Shown: in pieces, positions 1 to 12,442 of the stretch
Numbering within the stretch: the stretch's first letter is position 1
Layout of the letters: every line of letters starts with the position of its first letter
Assembly (NCBI RefSeq): GCF_026210795.1
Contig: NC_089445.1
Location: forward strand, 4,431,001 to 4,495,000
Source of the DNA: Rhizophagus irregularis
Taxonomy: Eukaryota > Glomeromycota > Glomeromycetes > Glomerales > Glomeraceae
DNA: 64,000 nt
Reading direction: 5' to 3'
Notes under the pieces: model-generated
What the model was told of the DNA's origin: nothing
The model's database searches: none
Seen by the model: only the letters and a program-made list of their open reading frames with translations
Position numbers and translations under genes: made by a program

Positions 1-479
1 CTACTTTTGGTCTATATATAAGAAGTTAGTTTCTTATTCTTTGCGAAGAATATAGTTTTAATTTTTATTTTTTTAGATAGAAATTTTTGTTTCTTTCAGA
101 AATTTTACTTACTCTGATTAGTTAGTATGTGGATTTAGAATAGAGTTTTTCTACTTTTACTGCTAATTACCGATTTCTTTTTTAGTATAGTATGTTAACT
201 CATAGGATATATGATATCTGTATGCAGATAGGCAACTTTTTCAATTGTTTAGGGTAGTATAAAGACCTATATAGTCTCACCTTTGTATTGATATATAGCA
301 ATTCCTTTGAATATAATAAATAATAGTAATAAAAAAAAATATCATTTCAATATTATTGTAAAATAATTTTAATATTGTTTTAATTTTAATATTAAATAAC
401 ATTAAAATGATATTAAAATTATATTAAAATAAATAATCAAAATAATATCAAAATGATATTAAAATATATAATATATCAA

Positions 480-1700
480 ATGATAAAGATCAAATAATGA
501 TATATTAGTCAAATAATAGAAAATTGTTAAAAATCTGATATCTGATATGGTATAATAGGCAATATTATAAATATTAATAATCGATATATTTAATAATATT
601 TTATGATTATAAACTGATTTTTAAAAACATATTGTTAAAATATTAAAGAATTTATTATATCTATCAGTAGTCTAATAAGTCATTGATATTTGTAAAAAAT
701 ATTTTATAATATGTAATTATTTTTATTCATCTTTTTTTTATTATATATTCTATTTCTAGATGAAATTGGCAAGTTCATCTAATATTTAAAATATTATCTA
801 CAATATATAAGAATAGGTAAAAAAAAATTAGTTTTATACTTTCACTTCAGTTATTATCTCTGAACATTTTTTCTATTAAAGTGCTTTTAAAATACAGTCT
901 CTGAATAGGACCCAGAAATATATATACAGGGGTAGGGTACACAGATGCGTCGCCATCATAGTAGAATTAGACGGAGTAAAGTTTTGATTTGCGTACAATT
1001 TTAGAATTTTTCATCTATAGTTAGGTCATTAAGATTGCGTATTTTTTATCAAAATTTTTATATGTAAAAAATTAGTTTGCGTATTTTTGGCCTAAATTTG
1101 ACTAATCTTATATATGTATAATATATTTACTGTATGTACTTATTTAATTAATCGCATTGTAATATTTAGTATTAATTGAAAGAAATTTCTAAGGGTTAAA
1201 AAGTGAAATTTTAGAAAAATATTATTAAAAAAATGGTAAATTCTATTTTTTCACATTAGTATTTGGTTTTATAAATAATATAGAAGTCTGAAATTTTATT
1301 TGCGTATTTTTGCAGGATTTTCAATATCAGGTATCAATTATGCATACTACTCATATAAAAAGTCTCTGCGTACAGCTCATAGTAAAAAAATTTTTCGCCA
1401 CCTGACCCCTATATATATATTTCTGGGTCCTCTCTGAACTCATTAAATATATTTTATAATTTATTTTTATTAATTATTAATAAAACATCAATGTTTTAAA
1501 AATTTTTTTTAGGTCTGGAATTCTATTTAAGTATACATCAAAATAATTTTTTTTTTTATTTTTTTAACTAACAAATACTTCATTTTTTTGCTTTTTTAAG
1601 TTCAGTTTTTTTGGGCTGGATATACCATTTAAAGTTCTCTTTTTACTAAAGACTTGAATATATAAGATGGTAGTGGTAGTAGTGGTAGTGATGGTGTATT
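480..1700 (+). repeat. Diverged copy of the 33.8-34.9 kb repeat/micro-exon array
   Basis: About 480-900 aligns by eye with 33780-34290, including the shared stretch that begins GGCAAG and runs to a TTTCACTT block. About 1500-1660 matches the start of the micro-exon array, with a CAACTAAC/AACTAAC block, a TTTGCTTTTTTA tract and then GTTC-AG-TT. This copy is richer in A and T. Many C or G positions of the 33.8 kb copy are T or A here, for example AACGTTCGGAATATA against AATATTTAAAATATT. A 525-bp MITE interrupts it at 906-1430. No reading frame is apparent, and it reads as an old, mutated copy of a dispersed family. The outer limits are approximate. Confidence 0.55.
906..1430. mobile_element. 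hAT-type MITE, TIR TAGGACCCAG, 8-bp TSD
   Basis: The element starts TAGGACCCAGAAATATATAT and ends with ATATATATTTCTGGGTCC. It is flanked by exact 8-bp direct repeats TCTCTGAA at 898-905 and 1431-1438. An 8-bp duplication and TA-GG terminal bases fit the hAT superfamily. No transposase frame is present, so it is non-autonomous (525 bp). A second element with the same terminal GGACCC/GGGTCC and the same asymmetric ends lies at 52392-52686. Confidence 0.8.
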
Positions 1701-2289
1701 ATTAACATTTAGTAAAGTAAAGTCTGGAAAAATGGAATATATGTTGTAAAGGCAAATACCAGAAGGAGATATTTTAGCAGTAATTTATCCTTATTTTAAC
1801 CAACAGTACAAGGTGTTTGATGAGATACCAAGTTCCTTATTGCTTGGTATGCAGATAGAAAAAGAAGATGGGTTACAATTTTGAATCTGATATGATTTTA
1901 TTGATAAGTATTACTAAGCACCTGTATTGCAATGATTTACTAAGCAAAAATCATAATTTCGTAATTTTGCAGATCCTTAGGGCAAATCTGAGAAATTAGA
2001 TTTTCCTTTTTTGGAATTACAACGAGGAAAGGTAAGAGATTCCATAAGTTTGTTCCAGACTTCTAAAAGAATTACACAAAGAACACAAAAAAAAATAATA
2101 GAATAATTAATATATTAAAGTTACGTTATTATAAAAATATATTATTTTTTCATATTTTTAAATCAAATTATTAATAATGGCGTAAACATATGTAAAGCAT
2201 GTAATATAAATTTTTCTAAACTAACTCATAACAGTTATAGCTTTTTACAATAGACTATTTGAGTTACTTGTAACGCAGTTTAAATATAA
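1701..2289. other. AT-rich intergenic, no gene seen
   Basis: I see no supportable frame or RNA gene. There is a short GGTAGTGGTAGT-type simple repeat near 1670-1695. Confidence 0.5.
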
Positions 2290-2475
2290 TTATCACCTGG
2301 CTACTAATTGGTATTTAGGATTTTTTCCGCCAGTTATAAACTGGCGGACCAATTAGTATATCTAGGATGATAAAAAAGTTATTTACTGATCTAGTTTAGT
2401 ATATAAATGGGCCATCATCCTTCGGATGATAACCCATTTATATACTACTAGATTAGTAAATAACTAATACTTATG
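2290..2475. repeat. Double-hairpin repeat, copy 1
   Basis: Two adjacent inverted repeats are present. The first has arms around CGCCAGTTATAAACTGGCGG and outer arms AATTGGT/ACCAATTAGT. The second is a long hairpin from about 2381 to 2466 with arms GTTATTTACTGATCTAGT and complement, closing on ATCATCC-TTC-GGATGAT. The first hairpin recurs nearly unchanged at 63918-64000, at the very end of the window, so this is a dispersed family. Confidence 0.65.
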
Positions 2476-2956
2476 TTCTTTGGCTGGAGTATGATAAAAT
2501 GCGTATTACCCTGTAGGGAATTTATAATAATTAAAAAATTTATCTTTTTTTACTACAGAGTAAATAATTGAAAATTATGATCGAACTTACTCACGTATTT
2601 CGTATTACATCGTATCGAATAGTTCGAAATTAATTCCGAAATATTGTAAATCATGTAATAATAAGACCATAATTTTTTCATAAAGCATTCTTTATTTTAA
2701 ATCAAATAAAAAATATATATATCTTACAAAGCTTTTAAAAAAACATACTAATAAATAAAACTTAGAATAAGCTGAAATTTTACGTATTTTTTGCGGGGTG
2801 ACCGATATTTTACTCCTCATACTGTATATCAGTCTTCTTTTTAAAATAATTATTATTTTCAAAAAATATTTTCAAAGAAAAAAAAAACACAACTACGAAA
2901 AATGTTTTTCCTTTAAAAAATCACAAAAAATTGTTATTATTACTCCCATATAACTT

Positions 2957-3919
2957 TCAATTATTGACTAAGCAAAATGATTTTAGTATAACTTCACCTA
3001 TTTCTGATAACCTATCATTAAATAGGTAAATTACCGACTTTATTGTATAGTTGTCCAATTTAAATCCAAGATCAAGAAATGTTTTTAATCTTATAGAAAT
3101 TACTTTCTCGTCTGGGTACACCCAGTTTTGTAGATTAGGATTGGGTGGAAATAAAATCAAATATACGCCTTGAATCACAAGGCTATTCATATCTTCACAT
3201 ATTTCATGATAACCAATTTGTTTCCATAACTTTACGAGATCAGGATATAATACGATGGCGCGAGCTATGATATTTAATTGACGTATGTTTTCATAACCAT
3301 CAGTTCGAGGATATTCGCTATTAGATGAGTCTGTCGAAGGAGGGAAAGGTACGAATTTTTTGTTTAATATTAAATCTTTAATTTGTTCAATATTATCTAA
3401 TAATTGTTTAGATGCGAGACCTATCATTAAAGGACCGGCTGTTAGGAAATGAAGGAGTTCTATGTCATTTCCTTTTAATGATATGTCTGAATTATATAAT
3501 CTCATCGCTTCTTCTAAAATAAATACGAATACATCTACTGACAGGTCATTGCCCCAGTTATTCATTTGGGAAAAATTTAATTTTTTGACATAATCTTGGT
3601 TCGAATTGTAAGTACTTCTTAGTTCCAGTAATCTCTGATCACATTTTCCACATTGTAACATAAGTCTTTGAACAAAGTAACGTGATAAAATTGCTTTCTT
3701 AGCTATCAAACATTTTATAACATCTAACGTGAGAAAATTGCTTCCAAGTCTAACTGCATGGAATAATGCATATGCTCTCCCATATTTATTAAGAAGCCAT
3801 TCAGATCTTGCGTGCGAATCATGGAAAACAGTAAACCAAGTACGGTTAACAAGAGCGAGTGAAATCGGATTATCGATGTATTTGAATATTTCAATTTTAA
3901 TTTCGTACAAAATATCCAT
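2957..3919 (-). CDS. F-box-like domain protein, function unknown
   Basis: This is an intronless 320-residue frame with an ATG start at 3919. The first ~45 residues (DILYEIKIEIFKYID, then LALVNRTW) resemble the F-box/leucine-rich start seen in large fungal F-box families, where the domain would bind Skp1 in SCF ubiquitin ligases. The rest (residues 60-320) is helical and leucine-rich with a conserved-looking LLHFLTAGP block, but I recognise no substrate-binding repeat. There is no signal peptide or membrane segment. Such proteins are greatly expanded in Glomeromycotina. The F-box assignment is moderate, while the gene itself is likely real given its length in AT-rich DNA. It ends a few bases short of an ATT trinucleotide repeat upstream of the start (3920-3935). 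Confidence 0.7.
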   Translation of the reverse strand: MDILYEIKIEIFKYIDNPISLALVNRTWFTVFHDSHARSEWLLNKYGRAYALFHAVRLGSNFLTLDVIKCLIAKKAILSRYFVQRLMLQCGKCDQRLLELRSTYNSNQDYVKKLNFSQMNNWGNDLSVDVFVFILEEAMRLYNSDISLKGNDIELLHFLTAGPLMIGLASKQLLDNIEQIKDLILNKKFVPFPPSTDSSNSEYPRTDGYENIRQLNIIARAIVLYPDLVKLWKQIGYHEICEDMNSLVIQGVYLILFPPNPNLQNWVYPDEKVISIRLKTFLDLGFKLDNYTIKSVIYLFNDRLSEIGEVILKSFCLVNN

Positions 3920-4028
3920 TATTATTATTATTATTAAATATATTATTATTGGTAAATTTAAGTTGATAAGGATTATTATTTTTTTTTTTCCAAAGGTATG
4001 GTATGTTTTTCTTTTTGAACAGGGGTAA

Positions 4029-7000
4029 GAGACTTACTCATAAATAAGCTGCATTTTCATAAATCTCTCAAATACAGTTTGATAAGGCGTATTTATAAAT
4101 AAAAAAATTGAAACATAACTAAAAAAAAGTCCTGTTCTTTGTATATCAAAGTCATTGTTTTTTTTATTTTGATCTTGTCGGTTTACTTGCATATATTTTT
4201 TTTTTTGCATCACGTATAAATTATTCTGATTTGTGGATGTGTAATTATCCTGATATATTTGGAATTCTGTGACTTGTTAAAAAAAGGGTTTTTTCAGGGT
4301 TTTCAATAAATATAACCAATACTAATAAATATAATATCGGAGTTTTCAGCTGATCATGAATTAATTGGTATCATTTGATAATCTGCATATGTTACAAACG
4401 CGACATTGAAACATTACCATATTCAAATAATATTTAAATTTTTTTTTAAATCCTTCAATTTCAATGGCCAAAACGCATTTTCCTTTACCAAATAGTATAT
4501 GACAAGACTATATATAAAATAACGTACATAAATCTTTTAGGAGAACAAGGCTTCTTTCATTAAGTATCGACTCGTTCGCGCGAGATGTTGAAGCAACATG
4601 ATATGACACCCTAATTTTAGTTGGTCGGAACTCGGAATATTATTATAAACCCAATCAATTAATAAGAATCTTATGTACAATTTTCAGTACATAAAAATTA
4701 TGATCTTATCATTCGGTGGTGATGGTTAAAAAATTATCGAGAAAAATTTTAATCATTCATTTTTTTCATATCATCACCTCCTATATTGATTAACCCGCTA
4801 TTCGTAAGACCAATCAAACTTCTACGATAAAATCCTATTAAACATTCGGAAATGGCAAAATCGAATGAATATATAGAGTTTTACATGGCAAGTCGATTAT
4901 TTTGAAGAGGATTTATGCATAAAATTTACGAGGAGTATATTTTAAAATTTATAAAGTTAGATGCATTTTTTTTTGAAAAAAATAAAATAAATAAAATAAA
5001 ATAAAAATAATAAAATAAGTAATTAAAAACCATTTTTTTTACTTCAAAATAAAAGCAATCAGCATGTTTCTTAAAAACGTGCGGTAATTATTACATTTAA
5101 TCAAATACACTTGAACAATGATTTTTTATCTCATTATGAGACGTACAAATTAGATCACGTTGAAAACGCCTCATCTGTCTTTGTTACTGAAACTAGTAAA
5201 CAATGTTGTGATACTTTATAAATTAATGATGATAAAAATATCCACAATAAAAATATTTTAAAATCTTTATAATTTTGGTTATGTACAATAATTTATAGCA
5301 GCCATAATCAATATATTAATTTAGATTAAATCAATTAAATCTTTTTTTTTGGGAACGGCCAAAAATATTACATAATTTAAATTTGAAATCATTGAATAAG
5401 CGTTCCATACTTCCATTACATCAAAAATGTGCCTGACGCGTCTATGCATAAGTAGATACGAAAATTACGTGCGCTTTAATCTCTGCAATCTCCAAAAAAT
5501 CAAAATAATAATCTTCAAGAAAAATACGAAATATAATCTATAATTGTGTCATCTGTATAATGACGATTTGAAAATAGATTTCCCCATGCACACATGAAAA
5601 CAAGTATCGACATTGGTTTTGTTTAGATCTATATTGAAAGGACATTACGTATATCTGAGTTTTTTTCAGTAATTAATAAATAGAATCTTACCTTATTAAT
5701 TGCATCAAGAATTTTTATTGAAATTAGACAATAATGGATTAGAATTTTGATACCATAAAAAACACAAGCCATAATAATCCATAGCGATTACAATAGCAAA
5801 AATGACAATGCATGTCAATCTCCCCAGGTATCTATATCAAACTCCTTCTCTAACCAGGAACTCCCCTTTGTTCCACTCTGTTTGTATCTTAGCGAGCAGA
5901 AAACAGAGAACTGACATTGTGACTCTTTTTCTTCTTATATACTGGAAAGATCGCTATATATATATCGACTAAAGGTGCTGAAAATTTTCGTTATATTAGT
6001 CTGGAATTTTTTTTGCGTTTCTTACAGTCATTATGATCACATAAAACAGTTGCAACTAGCGTCGATTAATGTTATATGACTACTTTACCAGATTTCCAGA
6101 TTTGATAAAGCAGAATTGGTATGCACAAATAGTCTATGATAAATAATTAATTTAACATTTAAAGGTTTCCCGCATAGATCTATATTCAATATTCATATTT
6201 GAATGCTGCTGACAACTTATTTGAATGCCGATGAAACCTTCAACGCAAGGAACACGCAAAATATCTAGAAGTATAATACAATTAGAAAAAAAAATAATGA
6301 TACAATTCTGATTAAAGAAAAAAAATTTTACATACTGGAGAATGCTAAAGCACATAGGTCCCAAATTCCTAATTTATTTGTGAAGTTAAATTATTTTTTA
6401 ATAAAGTAAGAATCAAAAAATTGACGCGCTGCAATAAGATTTACCATAATTGTGTAAAATTCCATTACGGAAAATTAGCACCATCCATGAGTTCATGTAA
6501 AAGTAGTATGAAGAAAAAGAAGAGGATAATGGCATTTTAGATGGATGAACCTTATGCAGTCGCGATAAGAATCATCCAATTTCATTTGAATAAATGAAAA
6601 AATAAACAATAAAAATAACATCAATACGGATCCAAGAAAAATATCAGCCATTTTGATACACCACGCCTTAGATAAATAAAACAAATATTATGTTAAAAAC
6701 AAAATAAAATAATAAAGTAAAAATCAAATTCTGTCCTTTGAATTTTAATCATGAAGAATTACTTTAAAAAATAAAAAAGAAAGTAATTCATCAAAGTAAA
6801 CAAAAAAAGTCTAAAAAGTTAATTTAATAAAGAAATTCTGAATACTAATGTCCCTATTCTTAAAGACAACAGCTGTAGTTTCTGTATCTGTACGTATACA
6901 TATCTTGTGAATATTTGCAAATGATGACGTGAAAGTTTATGATGAATGAGAATCTTGATTTACGTATTACATATGGGCTTGATCGTGTTTCTTGTTATAA

Positions 7001-8490
7001 CAGTTTGCTCGTTCTTGAATCTAAGCTCTAGCCGTCAGATAATTTAACCAAGTAAAAGATTTTGGTTATACCTGATTACTATCTATTCCTTTTTCTCTTG
7101 TTTGTTGATGGGAGTTTCCCATTTATTTGAGCATTTCTTTCCATTAACAATATTTGATAAATTATATCATAATCTAAAAATACACAGAAAATAGTTAAAT
7201 AATTTTCTTCAACAACGTAACAAATTGATATTCCTTACATATTAGTGCTAACATTCTTTGCTTTATACAATTCCACAATAACATACCATAAATAATCAAG
7301 TCAAGACTAATTTATTGGTATTGTTAATACTTAATATACGGTTGATAAATACAAATTTTGAAACTTTGGCTAAATTTTAAAGTTAAAGAGCAAAAAATAG
7401 GGTTTTATTGGTATCGTATGAATCTTTGCAGTACGCGTAATAAAAAGCACATTTCATTAAATAACAAGCTTGACAAAAAAATTTAAAGGCAAAAAAATTT
7501 TACCAGTTTATGATCAGCATCACACAACAATCTCGTTCGGCCAACCAAATAAAAATATTATTCTTTATTTTTTTTTCTTATGTTTTTCGTTATAACAAAA
7601 TTTTAAATTTGGAAACTAATTGTTAAAATAAGCCCTTTTGGACTAGCATTGCAATGTAGCAAAATTACCTAAACCATATATGAATTCGTAGTACTTTCGA
7701 ATTCATCGGATTTTTTTTATGATTCAAAAGCGATCAGTGTTATGAATATGATAATAGGGTTTATCATAATCTGAGATTCCGGGATATTCGCGTTTCTGGA
7801 TCAAAATCGGACCCGGAGTTGTTAAATATTACTGTATTTACGAATGTCCAAATATTTTCCCTTGTTTGTAATTTGGTCCCTTTTCCATTTTCTAACTTTT
7901 TCCCATCTTTTAATTCTGATTTTGTCTGTTTTCCCCAATTCATTTTGAATTCATTCCATTTTCCTCAACCTGCATCTAATTCCTTAGGGTCTTGTATATT
8001 AACTTTGACTTCATAAAGTTAACTTTTGTATTACTTTAGGTTACATAAGGTTACACAATCACCTGACTTACTATGCCATCTTTATTTATTTTTCTAATAA
8101 AGTTGAATATTTCATATTCCTATAATACTGTATTATTGAGTTTTATAATTATAGGGGTATTTTCTTTATTGAACATATTTTATTAGTAATACATATGAAT
8201 TTTATATGTAAAACAGATTTATTTATTAAGAATATTATTGTATAATATATTTGTTGAACTTCTTTATCTCTTGGTAAGTAATACTAGTCAGTATTTTATT
8301 AGATTTTGTAATTCTAGCTAAGTGATCATCACTAACTACTAATGAACTTAAGTAATTAAAGTTTTGTATAAACTAGTTTAAGCTAAACTAGAATTTACTC
8401 AAAAAATTATATTAAACCAAACTAAGCTAAACTATAAATTTTTATAGTTTGGTTTAATATAAGTGGGTTATAATAATCTTTAGTTCAAAT
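4029..8490. other. Gene-poor AT-rich region
   Basis: No frame here combines length, composition and family resemblance. The minus-strand frames at 6152-6364 and 6493-6684 are short, and the longer runs are hydrophobic by composition. A short palindrome around GAATTCGTAGTACTTTCGAATTC-like sequence lies near 7682-7705. A TATAAG box with a 26-codon minus frame starting at 5917 is too weak to call. Confidence 0.5.
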
Positions 8491-8735
8491 TAAAGTTGCC
8501 TGCCTAAACCTCTCCAAAATTCTACGATTAGTTTCTCCAAGATTTTACTATAGTTTTATTATAGTTTTGGCAAGATTTCGGCAGTTTCAGCATTTATAAT
8601 AAGTTTCGTCAGGTTTCGCTTTTCTCCAGAGTTTCACCAACTTTTTAATAAGACTTTCATATAGTTTCGGCAAAGTTTCACTATTTCAGCATTTCGCCAA
8701 CTTGCCAAAATCCTCTAGTTTCTCCAGCAACCTTA
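8491..8735. mobile_element. 243-245 bp hAT-type MITE family, copy 1
   Basis: The terminal inverted repeats are TAAAGTTGCCTG and CAGCAACCTTA, and exact 8-bp duplications GTTCAAAT lie at 8483-8490 and 8736-8743. The interior is made of repeated TTTCGGCAGTTTC/TTTCGCCA-type words. It has the same length and layout as the copies at 23152, 48096 and 48463. There is no coding capacity. Confidence 0.85.
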
Positions 8736-10379
8736 GTTCAAATCAAATAAGCTAAGCTAAGTTATTAAACAAATTTTTGCTTAAGTTAAATTAGATTTGA
8801 GTTAAATATATTTAAATTATTTAAATTGCAAAATATTATAGATAAGGATGCTTGCCAAAACTATTTTTTCAAAATTTTAGTTTAGTCAAAATTCAATTTG
8901 AAACTATTTTTTATAATAAACTTAATTGCTAAAACTGTTTTTATGTTTTTCTAAAACTAATTATAATTTAAAAGGTTTCGATTTACCAATTTTTTCATTA
9001 AAAATAAAGTTTTTGAGTTTCAGATTTTTGAATTTTATCATTAAATAAGTTTTAGGCAGCAATATTACTATAGTCACTCCCATATTAATAACAATAGATT
9101 AGTATTATATATAAGATGGATATGTATTGTATAAATAAATTTATTTTTTAATAATACCAATAGCAATAGATCATTATAAATATAATAAAATCTTTCAGAA
9201 TTTTTTTTTTTTCTAATAATAGGTATAGTACGTATTGAAGTACTTACAGTGACCCTATTATAAGTTTTTCCAATCCTAATTTAATTGAATATTTCTTCAC
9301 ATTATCACCACTACTTGCAGAAATTACAATAGAAGAAACTGAAAATAATATTATAAAAACGCAAAATTTCTTTTGAAATTTATGTAACAATACTATTATA
9401 TTTAATAGTAAATACCAATATATTGGTATCCAGAACATTTGATTATAAAATGAAAAAGTATTTAGCAATATCATTAGAAGACCAAGTTGATTACCTGTTT
9501 TGATAGTAAGTTCAATAGGAAGAATTTCTAATTCTAAGTCAAATTGCATGAGATTATTTGTGTACTCAAGTTATGAGCGTGGCTTTAGAATAGGCTTTCT
9601 CAGTAGCAGGACTAACAATTTTGCTATTGAGAAATAAACTGGATGCCAAAACAGCTAGAGCACATTGTATTTGAAAAGTTAAATTCGTGAAGTCATTTAT
9701 TAATTAGTCATTTGGTGTATTCATTAATTGATATCTTTGAAATTATTGTATTAAAATTGCTACATAGTAATAAATCAAATTTTAAACTTTTAAAGGCACT
9801 AATATTTATTTTAAATGAGAATTTTTTATTAAATTAATTTAGTGAAGTTTGTATATTTCACTTTTACTTTATTTATAATTATAGTAAATAGATCAAAACG
9901 AAATAGATTAATTTATAATTTACTAAAACTTAAATAAATTTTTTTAATTATAAATCTAATTAAATGGGTTGTGAACTAAATTTTTTAAATATTAATCAGT
10001 CCAGTTCCAGTTTAATCTGATCTTAACTGAAAGGTCAGTCTTTTTAGAACTGGACTGAACTGAACTGAACTAATCTAACCTTAGTCTAAAAGAGTGTTTA
10101 AAAGAAAAAAATTAAAAAAGAAAAAGTAAAAGTATCAGATAATATTGCAAATATTATACATATTATTACTAAAAATATTATTAATGAAAATATAAATTTT
10201 TTTACTTTTCATTCTATTTTTCAAGAATTTATTTACATTCAAACTGAAAAACCAAATGGAACAAGATATCATCTAATATAAGATTAATTGATTAAAAAAT
10301 ATTATATTAAATATAAAAAAAATTTATATATTTTTTAAATTTAGATTTTTATATTAAGCTATATTTATATATAGTAGAT
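8736..10379. other. Gene-poor AT-rich region
   Basis: The minus frame 9244-9549 (101 codons, leucine/isoleucine rich, could hold membrane segments) is not supported by any recognised family and may be chance or a relic. Around 10000-10075 a run of AACTGGACTGAACTGAACTG repeats resembles the GTTCAGTTTAGT-type repeats at 11040-11200. These may be the decayed ends of the element that carried the pseudogene between them. Confidence 0.4.
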
Positions 10380-11010
10380 TTGGTCATGTAGCTTATGATG
10401 CAATGAAAGCAATTATGTGTTTACTATTAATTTTTACACTCAAAAGCTATATTAATGAATGTGAGCAATGGCAAGATAAAATTACTTATCAGATGTTAGC
10501 TAGTTTAACAATAAACAAAATTTGGAAATATAGACAAGTGGGATTTTTTTCACATGATTCTTTTAAGATTCAAAAAAGTAAATTATAATCATTGTTAAAT
10601 TTATAAATGAATTTTAATTAATTTTACTATAAAAATTTATATTCTTTAGGTTTTCTTTGAAACCAATGTGAAAATTGTTATATTGGTTATTTGGATTTTA
10701 AAAATGAAATGCAAGATTATCAAGTATTTGCTATACAATGTTAGCAAGAAATAGAATCAACATTAACAGAAAACAATTCTTTATATGATGAACAAAAATA
10801 TGGACTTGCAACTCAAATTTATCAAATTGTTTGGCATTTAGTAACATATAACTTTACATTTTTTATATTATATTATAATATTAATAATATAATAGCATAT
10901 TACTTAAACATATTAATTTTTAGTTTTATAGCAAAACTGGAATATGTAGGAATACATATAATTAGTTCAGTTTGTGATGGAACAGGAAAAAATAAAACTT
11001 ATTAAAAAAG
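10380..11010 (+). pseudogene. Decayed transposase-like gene
   Basis: Several short frames on the plus strand read as one degraded protein. One is a block with ECEQWQDKITYQMLASLT (10450-10515). A second has NCYIGYLDFKNEMQDYQVF-like words (about 10670-10735). A third reads AKLEYVGIHIISSVCDGTGK (about 10933-10992), followed after a stop by KSFDWYIS (11010-11030). The CDG-GKN...KSFDW pattern is what I remember from a repeated transposase-like family in Rhizophagus, but that is recall and not a search. Stops, AT drift and possible introns break it up. Confidence 0.45.
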
Positions 11011-11030
11011 TTTTGATTGGTATATATCAA

Positions 11031-12442
11031 AATAGCAGGGCTCTAATTAGTTCAGTTTAGTTAATTTTTACAAAAACTGAAACTGAATCGAATTAATCGG
11101 TATCAGTATTAATGATTACTGAATACTGAAACCTATCAATTTTAGTAATTACTAATACCGATACCACTTGGTAATTACTAAAAACTAAACTGATTTACCA
11201 ATTATTAGAAATAACATTTATTGCTTAGTTTTTTTATTTAAAAAATGATTAAAAAATACTGCAAAATGTTATAAAAAAATGTTTTACAAAGTTATAAAAA
11301 TTCATCATGTATTGCATTGAACTTTGTATTTATTTTTTGCATATATTATTAATAAAGCAAGTTTTTTATATTTGTCACATAACATTAAATAATTTCTTTT
11401 ATCAAAAAAAAAATGTTTATGCATCCTAACTAAAAAAAAATATCTTTTTTTTTATAAAATTCTTTATATATTAATTAATCTAATAAACCTAAAAGGTACT
11501 AATGTTTTAAGTACATGACTGAATGTACTGTTTCAGGGTTAAGACTTGTTCTATCATAGGTAATAATATCAGCAGCACTAGAAAAAATTCATTTAGAAAA
11601 CACACTTGTTGCTATTTAATAAAAATATTTTTACAATAAAATAATTAAGATTACTCTAATAAAAAATATTGTAAAATTTATAATATAATTATTATAATGA
11701 TAGCTAATTATTCAACATTTATTTTTATATTAAACTATATCTAATAACTATATAATATCTATAATTAAGATTTGATTTATACTTAACTGCATATAATAAA
11801 TAATTATATATGATTGCATAGCATTTTACTATGGAAAATTAGATTTATCTTCAAGCTTTCTAGTGATCCCCTACTGTTTATTAGTTTTTGTTTAATATCT
11901 TCATTTTTAATTTTGTCAAATTTACATCCTTCATCTATATCAACTTTTCCAAGTTTCAAATCACCAGGATCTTTAATACTAAGTTTATTTTTATTTCTTT
12001 AAAGATAAACTTTTTGAGACTTGCAAACTCTATATTATAATTCTGGTAGTATTACCATCAATTTCAACAGGAAAAGCAAGATATTTCTGGTAAGTGATAA
12101 ATTGGGTAAGTTTATTTTTTAATGCTTGTTTTGTTTAAGTTTGTTTATTTTTGTACTGTTACATAATTGATCACACCGATTAATGCTTTGATACGCTATT
12201 TAATTTACATTAATTAATTTTCTATAATGAAATTTAAAAATTTTTTTGGTAAACAGGTAAATTTGAAACTAATTCTTTATAACTCTACATTTTATATAAG
12301 ATTCAGTATTTTTTGGCAATTGTACGATATGAATTATATATAATTGGTTCATAAAGTCCAACATAATATGTTTGTCAACCTAATAACTTATTATAATATA
12401 ATATTCGTTTAATTAAAGTAAGTTATTACATTAATGAATCTG
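11031..12442. other. Gene-poor region with short self-similar repeats
   Basis: 11040-11200 consists of alternating AACTGAA/TTCAGTT and GGTAATTACT/AGTAATTACC words that can pair with each other. The rest is AT-rich and I see no gene in it. Confidence 0.4.

Noticed and set aside
6493-6684. 63-codon minus frame beginning near MADIFLGS
   Set aside because: The start recalls small Pmp3-type membrane proteins, but the following sequence does not continue the family and no splice variant that does was found.
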